Origin: Lepidostoma basale
Taxonomy: Eukaryota; Arthropoda; Insecta; Trichoptera; Lepidostomatidae
Direction: 5' to 3'
DNA length: 64,000 nucleotides
Assembly: GCA_022606425.2 (NCBI GenBank)
Contig: JAHDVF020000900.1
Span: 122,847 to 186,846 of the forward strand
In this document: positions 34,201 through 46,200 of the stretch, one piece after another
How positions within the stretch are numbered: the first letter of the stretch is position 1
How the letters are laid out: every line of letters begins with the position of its first letter
Notes under the pieces: model-generated
The model's input: only the letters and a program-made list of their open reading frames with translations
The model's database searches: none
Told to the model about the DNA's origin: nothing
Made by a program: the position numbers and the translations under genes

Positions 34201-37200
34201 TAGAAGTTAATGGCGATAGATCCTGCAGGTATGAGAGGACCCAAAGGAGACATCCATAATAAAATGAATACCTTCGTAGTCTTTGCCGGTGTTGTCCTTG
34301 ACGTAGTATCCGTTGTCTGTGGCCTCATCGTGCACGAAATAGCCCGGCTCCCGTTTTATGTGCGGATCTATGATCACGACCATCTTTCGGCCCTTGGCCG
34401 TCAGGTTGGCCACCATGTCAGAGGGGTTGGGAAATTTGCCAGAGTCCCAGGTGAAGTATCTTGACAAAAAAAAAAAAAAACATATGTAATTTGAAAAGAA
34501 ACAAAATTAAAAAACCATTTCATTTATTGTTTCTTGAAAAATGATCAAATCAAATCAGTTTATTATCTGAATAGACATTACAAACAATATTAATGTTTAA
34601 GGCGTCTATGGAGTACAGGTAAAATATAACTAACTAACTATCCATCATGCCATCTCTCCAAAGGGGTATGCAGAAAGCTTTGATACATCGTGTCATGCAC
34701 GCGTGTCGATTTCTCTGACTCCTCACGTGGCCGACATTCAATATTAGATCAAAAATAAAATAAAAATAATAAAAAATCCAATCTCCATAGATGGCGCTAG
34801 TGTGTAGATTGAAACTACCATGTAAAGTGTGGTGTTACAGATTAACATATTTACAACTTCCAAAAAAATTTGTCAGACATGGTGGTCATAAGAAAAGTTG
34901 GAATGGGGAATGTCGTATTACATAAAGCGTGCGATTAACCCAACCAATGACAGGTCATAAGTCCTGTAAACACCTCGATCACCATATTCTGTTTCCAATT
35001 TGCATCTTCGTCTCTATTGAGATAAAATTAATCCTTGAATCGATAACCCGCAATGGGTAAAATCCAATATTCGTCTACAAGTATTTGTATACATTCAAAA
35101 TGTTGTAATATTAGATTAATTTGATCTGTTCTCAATAGATGCCTTAAAAATGAATTTTATAATGTCTATTGATGAAATAAACTGATTTTATTTGAATTTT
35201 TTTATCAAAGTGAGTTGTGCAACGGATAGTGTCTTACTTCTTTCCATCGGTGTACTCAATGTCCAACCAGATGACGTCCATCGGGATGTCGTTGTTGTCG
35301 AATCCGGCGTCCACGCCCGCCACGTCCTCCTCGTCGTTGTAATTCCAACGGCTCTGGTGGTACGCAATGGCAAACATCTGTGAAGAGCGTTAAATCTATT
35401 AATACGATGGATAAATGTTTCAATTAAGATAAAAAAGGAATAGGATCGCATATGGAATGTGGAAACCACAGAGCTGTAAAGTCTATGAAAGAATTTTAAT
35501 AGAAAGAGTAAGAAAATTGACAAGTGACAAAGTTTGGAATGTACAAGATGCCTTTATGAATGGCAGAGGATGTATGGATCAAATTTTTGGACTTCGTACA
35601 TTGACAGAGTCAATGTCAAGTTTCTGGCCAAAAAGCCTTTTCTGTGTGTTTGTCAATTAGCAAAAAGCAATATGATTACATTAATATAGTAAATTTGTGG
35701 AAAATACTGTCTGAATATGGAATAAGTACAAAAATGATCACGGCAATTAAGTCGCTATACACGGAAAGCACTGCTAGTGTCAGAGTAAATGGAGATCTTA
35801 CAGCCTGGTTTGATATCAATAAAGGTGTCAAACAGGGTTGCGTAATGTCCCCGTGGTAATTTAATCTATATATGGACAAGTGTATGAAAGAGGTGAAAGG
35901 GTTGGATGAAGGTGCCAAAATGAGCGGAGTGTCAGTAAGCAGTATCTTGTATGTGGATGACGCTGTCCTACTTGCAGACAACGAGCATGAACTACAAGTC
36001 CTGGTGAACAATATGTATGAGTATGTATGTTTTCTGCTTATCCCTCTGGAGAAACGGCGTGATGGTCTGTATTCTCACCTGTGGAATGGGAGCGGTTCCC
36101 GTGAGCAGGGTGTACTGCCTGAAGCAGTCCTGTGGCCCCGGTCCGAGCAGGATATAGGCCTCCAGCACTCCGGACTCGCTGATGAATCGAGCAGATACTG
36201 AATCCTCGCTGGCGGACCCTGACACGAAGCTGACGATGGACGAGACCATGTTGGTGTCGCGGGAGTTCTCCACGTCCACCCACGTCTCCGCCGAGTTGAG
36301 GAAGAACAGACCTACGGTGCGATCCATGCTGGGAAACAAAACCAAATATTTTTACAGATGAAACAAATATTAAAGAATTAGATGGCATAAACGCTGGTGC
36401 GAAAATGAACAATATGTCCATCAGCTGTTTGCTATATGCAGACGGCGCTGTTTTAATCGCTGACAGCATGGACGATCTACAAGTCCTAGTGTCAAGAATG
36501 TACCAAGTATGCAATAAGTGACCTTGTGATGAAAATTTTTTGTTAATAATATTATGTTTCATTGGTGTATTGGAATGTAGTTCTGTGATGCTTTTGATAT
36601 GTTTAAATAAATAAATGAAATGAAATATATGGCCGGCCCAATTCCACTTCAACAAAGCTATTTTACACGCAACATCACTTCTTTCTTTGACCATTCATTT
36701 TGTTTCCTGTCTCGATGACTGATGTTCAACACCCTCTCCGGATTGATGCTCCATTACAAATTTGAATTAGATTTTTAATATGTCTTCGGGGCAGACTCAA
36801 AAGTGGTTCTTTGATATGGAGTCCTCACGAAGTGAGATATTCCGTTATGCTGGAGAGGGTTCAGAAAAAATTTCTGAGGTATCTCTACATGATGGAGTAT
36901 GGTAGTTATCCGTGGCTCTATCCCACGGCATTTCTTTTGGGAATGCTCGGAACCAATTCTCTACAGCTTCGAAGAGATGGACATCTAATAACCCATTTCT
37001 TTAGATTAATAAGGGGATATTTCGAGAATTCTGACGTGCTGGAGGATGTTGGTCTTTTTGTCTCCGATGGATATCTCCGACAGCGACAGCACAGATTGTT
37101 TTACCTACCGGCCGCCAGAACCAATCTGCCTCGGGTGACACCGGTGGGAAGAGCAATTAGTCTGCACCTGAACGCGGTCTCCTCGAAGATCGACGTCTTT

Positions 37201-40200
37201 CATATTAGAGAAAGTACGTTCAGGGGACAAATACTCTTGACTTTAGAAAGTATTTTGCCTTCCTAATGTCGAACCATCACTAATGCGTTCCTGGTATTAT
37301 GTTGTATGTGTATAATATTTTACCTGGACTCAATAGATGCCTTAAACATTTATGCTGTTTGTAATGTCTTTTGAGTAAATAAACTGATTGGATTTGAATA
37401 TACATACCCATGAGCATAGACAACGGGTACGGCACCATAGAGCGCCATGGTCTCTTGGAGCTCGTATTCAAAGACGTCCAGGTTGTAAAGCCTGTACGGT
37501 TCCTTGTCTTTTGTGGTGCGGAGGGCGAAGCTGTCCGCATGCTCGGGAATACCTGCAAACAAAATCTCATTTTCAGTGATGCGCTAATCTCCCATGAAAA
37601 TTAAAAAGTTTTTTAAAATTTTGCTAACATTTAATGCGCCATTTTTGTGATGTAATCACCTCAAGAATGTACGGATGTGAGACTTGGAAGTCTACCGCGG
37701 ATGTTATTGATAAACTCCAGGTGTTTATAAATAGGTGCCTTCGCTCAATATTCAAAATCTATTGACCCCAAACAGTGTCAAATGCCGCTCTCTGGACTAT
37801 GGCAGGCGAAAAGCCAATTAGAGAACAAGTCGCTAGACACAAATGGCAGTGGATCGGTCACACTCTGAGACGGAACCCTGCATCGCTCAGGGTGCACTAG
37901 ACTGGTCCCCTATGGGAGGAAAGAGAAAGCGAGGCAGACCTAGAGCCACCTGGAGAAGAACCCTGCAGTACGAGGTTAAGGCGGCAGGCCTCACTTGGGA
38001 TGATGTTAGGTATCAGGCATGCGATAGAGTCGGGTGGAGAAGGTTCCTTGAGGTCCTATGCACCACGGAGGTGTGACAGGACAAAAAGATGAAGAAGAAG
38101 AATCACCTCAAGGGCGCATTAAGACATGTTTTAAATCTAAATGTAAACGCTGCATCTGATTGATATTCGCGATCGGTTAGAAAGTATAATAGAACAAAAT
38201 ATGCAAGTTTTAAATTGGGTATGAAATATGAAAAAGATGGGTTTTCAGCTTAGATCATTTATGCATCTGAGGTGTGAAGGAAGATTGTTCCAAGCTGATG
38301 GACCGGCTGTATGGAAGAAGTGACTAAAGAAGGATGAAAGTAGAATAAGTGCAGCAGAAATGAAATCACTTAGACGAATGCGGAAAATCTATGTATGATA
38401 GAGTGTCGAATGAAAATATAAGAAGTGAATGTAGTGCAAATGAAAGTGTTATGAACAAAATAATGAAAGGAACATTAATATGGTTTGGACACATGGAAAG
38501 AATGAATGAAGAAAGAATGGTAAAAAAAGTATATATTAAAGATGTAAATAGAACAAGAGATAGAGGAAGACCAAGGAAAATGTAACACGATCAAATAAAT
38601 CAAATATTATATGTCAGCCACGTGAGGAGCCACAATATTTGATTTATTTGATTGTGCCACATTTTCCTCGGTCTTCCTCTATTTCTAGTTCCATTTACAT
38701 TCTTGACATATAATTTTTTTACCATTCTTTCCATGTGTCCAAACCATTTTAATGATCCTTTCATTATTTTGTTCGTAACACCATCATTTGCACCGCATTC
38801 ACTTCTTATATTTTCATTCGACACTCGCATACACAGAGTTTTCACACATTTGTCTAAGAGATCTCATTTCTCCTACTGCCAGTTCCATGCTTCGCTTCCA
38901 TACATAAGGGTCGGCATAAGAACACCATTGTGCACTCCCCTTTTAGCTTTTTTGGATAGGTTTTTTTAATAACGGCAAAAATGGCCATTCGCAATGGAAT
39001 TCTGGTTCCAACCTTTATCTATGGAAGCGGTATCAATGGAAGCAGGAAAGAAAAGTGTGGCAGTCCATTCTTTCTGCCTACCCCTTCGGAGAGACGGCGT
39101 GATGGTTAGTTAGTTGGTCTTATATATGAAAAAAAATGATATTTAGCATGGAATAGGCAGTCCATCCTCTATGCCTACCTGCTCGGTGAAACCGGTTGGT
39201 TAGTTAATGGTTAGTTAGCAGAAAGTCATGAAAACATCTTACCGTATAGATGTGTGGCCTTGGGGAAGGTAACGTCCAGAGAAAGCCCTTCAGGGCCACG
39301 GAGTTTAGTGTCATGATGGGACTTGAAATTCTCTTCCCAAGCTCCAGGATCAGTTTTATCTGGCTATAACAAAAACAATATATTTTTACTTCCATAAAAA
39401 TAATAGTCCGATGTTAAGAAGTTTCTTTCAGCTACAGTTCGAGTCTCTCCAATTGCCAACAATCAACTTATGATGCTCAGTTTTAAGAAGTGAATGATAC
39501 CTCAAATATCGGCATTTCTTCTTTTAGAAATGCTCAGAATCCATTCTCTACAGCTTCCAAGAGATGGGCATCTAATAAACCATTTCTTTAGATTAATTAG
39601 GGGATATTTCGAGAACTCGACCGTGCTGGAGGATGTTGGTCTTTTTGTCCCCGATAGATATCTCCGACAGCGACAGCACAGATTGTTTTACCTACCGACT
39701 GCCAGAACCAATCTGCCTCTGGTGACACCAGTGGTAGGCAGAAATAATGGACTGCCACACTTTTCTCTCCTGACATATTTCTCTCACTTCCTCAACATTC
39801 ATACATCGTGTCATGCACGCGCGTCGATTTCTCTGACTACTTACACGGCCGACATTCAATATTTGATTTATTTGATCGTGCCACGTTTTCCTCGGTCTTC
39901 CTATATTCCTCGTTAACATATAATTTTTTTACCATTCTTTCGTTCCATATGTCCAAACCATCTTAATGATCCTTTCATTATTTTGTTCATAACACCATCA
40001 TTCGCATCGCATTCACTCTTATATTTTCATTCGACACTCTATCATACACAGAGTATCCACACATTCGTCTAAAAGATCTCATTTCTACTGCATTTATTCT
40101 ACTTTCATCCTTCTTTTGCCAGTTCCATGCTTCGTTTCCATACATAAGGGTCAGTACAAGAACACCATTGTGCACTACCATTTTAGCTTTTTTGGATAGG

Positions 40201-43200
40201 TTTTCGTTTGGGATGACAACTTTAAGTCCACCATTCACTTTGTTGCCTGCCCCAACCCTTCTTTCAATATCCCTTTCCACTCGCCCATCTTTTGTTAACA
40301 TATTACCCAAATACACAAACTCATCTACTTGCTCCAGATTTTCACCATTCACGCTAATGTTACAGACTGTCATGATTTCTTCTTTTTCAAAAATCATTAC
40401 CTTGGACTTATTCACATTTATCATCAGACCATTTCGCATGCATACCTCATACGTACTATTCAACAGGACTTATAGTTCATGCTAGTTGTCTGCAAGTAGG
40501 ACAGCGTCATCCGCATACAAGATACAGATTTCTGACACTCTGCTCATTTTGACACCTACATCTAACTCTTTCTGTAATTTTTATAATTAATTTAATTTGA
40601 ATTTATTAGGCGTTATGGGTTATTCGCCTCACTCACCTTAGCATCATCGCCCTCTCCTTCCGGCAGTTCATTCTGGTCCTTCCTGTTCTGCAGCGGTTCC
40701 ATGGTGGTCTGCCCTCGGTTGTTGATGATCGCAGCCAGGCCTCCGTCCGCATCGTAGAACTCGGCACGGAATGGCTTCGACCGCAGGACTGCAGCATTGC
40801 CGAGAGTATTGGACACGCGGACGAATCCCTTCTCCAGATCGGTCTCAAGAATTGTAAGGCTGAAAATAATTGTATAATTATATAAGGTGTTATTTGATGT
40901 TAAGGTGTTATGTGCGGTCTGTTCTGTTATATGGGTGTGAGACATGGACATTAAAAGTAAATATAATGAACCGGTTAGAGGCATTTGAAATGTGGCTTCA
41001 CCGAAGAATGTTCAGGATCCCATGGACAGACACAGTGACGAACACAGAAGTCTGTTGACTGTTGACATTGATCAAAGTCCGCAAGATTTCATATCTGGGT
41101 CACTTTCTGCGAGGAGAAAAATATCGCCTGCTGCATCTAATATTGAAGGGAAAAATAGAGGGCCGCAGGGGGGCAGGGAGAAGGCAGATCTCTTGGCTGC
41201 GCAATGTGAAGGAATGGATGGGAATCGGAACTGTGGAGGGGCTATTCCGGACAGCGCAGGATAGGGAAGAGTTTACCAGAGTGATAGCCAACGTCGGGGG
41301 GACCTGACAGGGCACTTTAAGAAAAAGAAGGACGGAGGACCTTGGTTCTGAATGTATTCAGATATTTGGCAGCAGTGAAAAAAGTACACTGCTATATGGA
41401 CGCAAGACTTAGAATTCTACCATGGACGTAAACAAAGTCCAGGTGTTTAAAAATAGGTGTCTCCACTCCATATTCAAGATTTCTGACAACAAACAGTGTC
41501 AAATGCCGTTCTCTGAAATATGGTAGGCGAAAAGCCATTGGCGGAAAAAAAAATTCTCCTGATTTTTACATTCTGATCTAAGTCCAGTTTAACCAGTTCA
41601 ATATCCTGTATAAACTATGCTGGACGGTTTTTAAAGAGCTTCACGGAATGGCACCAGCCTATATATATCTGAATTTTGTATTGCTGATAGCCCTAACTTG
41701 CGGTAATCTACGCTTCGACCAGCAAACTCCTCGGCAATAGGCAGATTAGTTGAGCCAAAGCGCAACTCACAGACAAGTTTCGGAGATCGGGCTTTTTCAG
41801 TGGCAGGTCCGTCCGCTTGGAATATGCTTCTTAAAAACTAATAGCTGATCGCAATGTAGACTGTCTGGCATTCAGGTTCTCGTTGATGCAGAGTTCAGAT
41901 ATATAAGCTGGTGCCATACCATGTAGCGCCTTATAGACCGTCCAGCAGAGCTTGTATTGTATCCTTTCTGGACATTTCAGCCAGTGGAGCTCCTTAAAAT
42001 GCTGTATTATGTGACAACTCTTCGGCACACCCCTTATCAGTCCTACCGCTGCATTGAATGCAGACTGGAGTTTAACCTGTCCGGTGGTATGGCCGTAACT
42101 GTACGGCAAGATTTTTTTTTTCCAGAAGGAGTATGGCCGTACCTGTACGATTGCGCCTACAAATTAAATATTGTTAAATTTATTTCTCAAAACTGAAGGT
42201 CATTGACATCTATGGACAGTTTAACACATTTTATCGAAGATTTTAGCGATCTATCTATGATACCGACAGAGTTATGACCTGGTCAAATATTCCGTGACGT
42301 CACAGATCGATTGGCGGTAAATCGCAACTATTGTTTCGCGAACGGTTTTAACACAGTGTCAGACGAAATAAAACAGTGATTGTTCAGTGACATTTACATT
42401 AAATATCTTATTTGTTTTGCTTTTTTAATTGTTTATCCGTTATGCTTTGTGTATATTCATTATATTTGAATGTACCGACTGTGATTTAGTATGGTTTGAA
42501 TTCAATTTTTGACAGTTTCGTAACAAAATTCAACAGTTTATTTTACGTATTGCGAACTAAATACTGTTATATTATTTGACTTTATATATTCTGTGAGTTA
42601 TTATTTTGTGTTATAAGACAAATAGACATCTGTTTTACAGTGATTAGACTTTGTTTTTTTGACAACTTGAATTGAAGTTGAAACTAAATTCAATAGTTTT
42701 TTTTTTGTATTGCGAAGTGTAATATTACTAAACTGTATTTGTTACGTGAGTTATTTATATTATAAGTAACGAGTACATCTGTTTTACCGTAATTAGACAG
42801 TGTTTTTGGTTCTGGAACATTTGATTTATTTTACATTTATTTTAAATTTATGAAAATGGTTAACCCTATGAGTGAACAAGACATTACAAGTATTTTGATC
42901 GAGAGTGAAGATGAGGATCTATACGAAAATATCGACGATTTACCAATACATTCAGATAGCTCATCCGGTGAATCCGATATATCCGATGAAGAAGAAACTG
43001 TCCCTAGTTGTTTGGCAGCTAAACAGAAAAAAGTTGATCGCCGTAAATGGCATTATGGTGAATTTACGCCTATTATTCATGAATTCGATTCCAGTAACTC
43101 GGGTTTACGATCGAATATTCCTGTTACCGAAAATTCTTTGGAAATAGATTTTTTTGAAGTATTTTTCTCGCTTCATATAATCAATATAATTGTTTTGGAA

Positions 43201-46200
43201 ACAAATAAATATGCAGCAAAAATTTCTTTAGACATTTCTCTACGTTCAAAAATGAAGAGGTGGAAAGACACCACGGAGGCTGAAATATATATGTTTTTAG
43301 CCACAATTATGCTGATGGGTCTTGTGGGAAAAAACTCGCTAAAGAAATACTGGACAAATAATCCAATAATTGAGACACCATTTTTCAATGTACTGTTTTC
43401 CCAAGACAGATTTTTACTTTTGCTGCGAGCCCTGCATTTTTCTGATAACGACATTAGAACAACCGATAAATTGTGTAAAATAAGAAATCTTCTGGAACCG
43501 ATGAAGACCATTTTCAAATATACATTTTATCCTTATCAAAATCTGTGTATAGACGAGAGTCTCTTGTTATGGAAAGGAAGACTTTCATTCAAAATATATA
43601 TTCCCTCTAAACGCCACAGATTTGGGATAAAATTATTTGTAGACTGTGATGCACTCACCGGTTGTGTTTTGGATCTAATTGTGTACACTGGATCTGATTC
43701 AGACATAGAAATGAATCCCGACATTGGCATCTCAGGATCAGTGGTTACCATTATGCTTAGTGATTATTTAGACAAAGGTCACAGAATTTTTTTAGACAAC
43801 TGGTATACAAGTCCAGCATTGTTTGATTTTTTGCATAAACATAAAACTAACGCATGTGGAACAGCTAGAGCAAACCGAAAAAATATGCCTAAATTTGGTA
43901 ATGACAAATTGAAAAAAGGTGAAATAAAGTTCTTGCATTCTGACAATCTCATGGCGCTGAAATGGCATGATAAAAGGGATGTAATAATGCTTACTAATAT
44001 TCACACAAATTCAATGGTCGTTACTAATAAAATCGATTATTCTACGGGAGAAAATAAAATAAAACCAGAGGCAGTTTTAGAGTATTCAAAACATATGGGA
44101 GCTGTCGATAAAGTGGATCGCATATTGGGCTTCGCGGATAGTTCCCGTAAGTCTCTAAAATGGTACACAAATTTTTTCTTCAGATTGATTGATATTGGAA
44201 CACTAAATGCTTTCTTTTTGTATCGTTTAAAAACGCAAAAGGTTCAATCATTCAGCGAATTTCGTGAAAATTTAATAGCCCAGATGGTCGAAAAATATCA
44301 TACAAACAGGCCGACATCATCTGGTGGAAAGCAAGTAGTGGATCATCCAACTCGCCTTTCAGGGAAACATTTTATTCACCCCGTACCACAAACTGCAGCC
44401 CAAGGAAGACGAACTCAACCACGATGTCATGTGTGTACACATACAGCAGTTCGGCCTCAAAAAAGAAGTGACACAAAATATGTGCACCGACTGCAATGTT
44501 GCGCTTTGTGTGTATCCGTGTTTTGAGGACTACCATACAAAAAAACAATATTAATTAGAGAAGACGATTGTATTGCTTCGATTGTATATATAATAATCAG
44601 AATATTGTTTGTAATTGATATGTGTGAAAAGATACCTATATTGAGATTTTATAATAAAAATAATGTAAAAAGTTTAAGTGTAAATAGTGTAATATTATGT
44701 GTAAGTGGGTGCAAAAAAGTTGAAATATACATTCATCTTGGAATAATTCAAACCGCGGAAAGAAAAATTATTTTTACAAGAAAAAATGTTATCTCTTTTG
44801 ACTGACCAATGGTTTGGGATTTCTGGGAAAGAATTTTTGTTTTTTTGTTCTAAATTGCTTATTACTGATTTTTTTGAGCTAGTTTCTATGAAAATACAAT
44901 TTTTTTTTCATATTCTACACATTGACATTATTATTTGATTTTTTTTCAATAAAAAAAAAACCTCACTCCAGCGGGACCGATTTTTTTTTTAAGCTCACTA
45001 CCGGACAGGTTAATGACATATATTTTCTCCATCGCTTTATAATAATAATAATAATAATAAATTGGATAATTTATAAAGCGCCATTTTTTATGAATTACTA
45101 ATTTCAAGTAAATGGCTCTATCTCACGCCATTTCTTTTGGGAATGCTGGGGACCAAATCTCTGCAGCTTCGAAGGGATGGGCATCTCATAACCCGTTTCT
45201 TTACATTAATCAGGGGATATTTCGAGAACTCGGCCGTGCTGGAGGATGTTGGTTTTTTTGTCCCTTATAGATACATAAATTGTTTTACCTACCGGCCGCC
45301 AGAATCAACTGCCTCCCATGACACCGGTGGGAAGAGCAATCAGCCTGCTGAACTCGCTCTCCTCAGAGATCGACATCTTTCATATTAGTGAAAGTACATT
45401 CAGAAGACAAATACTCTTGACTTTAGGGAGTACCTTGTCTTCCTAAAGTCGAACCATCTCTCATGCGTTCCTGGTTATTATCTATATTATTTTAGCTGTT
45501 CTCGATGGATGTCTAAAACCTTTATTTTGTTTGTAATAATCAAATGATTTTACTGAAATCTCTTGATGGAAGTTCATTTTAAATAATAATTAAATAAAAC
45601 GATGTTTTTTAACTACTTCCACTTTTGTCTTTATTTAGACAGCGACCGGTTTCGCCAGGCTCGCTGTGTAAATAAAACCAAAAGTGGAAGTAGTTAAAAA
45701 ACATGGTTTTATTTAATTATTATTTGTTTGTAATGTCTGTTAAGAAAACAAACTGATTTGATTTGATAATTATTCCTATATAATAATGCAAGCCCTGGTG
45801 TCTAGTATGTATGAGGTATGCAAGCGATACGATTTGATGATGAATGTGAATAAGTCTAAGGTAATGACTTTCGAAAAAGAAGGAAGCATGACAGTCTGCA
45901 ACATTAGTGTAAACGGTGAAAATCTGGAACAGGTGGATGAATTTGTTTATTTAGGAAGTATGTTTACAAAGGATGGGAGGGTGGAGAAGGATATTGAAAG
46001 AAGGGTTGGGGCAGGCAACAGAATAAATGGTGCACTTAAAGTTGTCATCGCAAACAAAAGCCTATCCAAAAAAGCTAAGATGGCAGTGCACAATGGTGTT
46101 CTTGTGCCGACCCTTATGTATGGAAGTGAAGCATGGAACTGGCAAAAGAAGGATGAAAGTAGAATAAATGCAGTAGAAATGAGATCTCTAAGACGAATGT

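Noticed and set aside
35188..35523. Alternative frames over GANAB exons (e.g. 111-residue frame at 35188-35523, 123-residue frame at 40613-40984, 113-residue frame at 36038-36694)
   Set aside because: They run through splice sites or in the wrong frame; the GH31 sequence and phase continuity decide the true frame.
42850..44526. piggyBac transposase as a domesticated host gene
   Set aside because: It still has TTAA flanks and matching terminal repeats, lies antisense in an intron and has a C-terminal frame slip; a mobile copy is the simpler reading.
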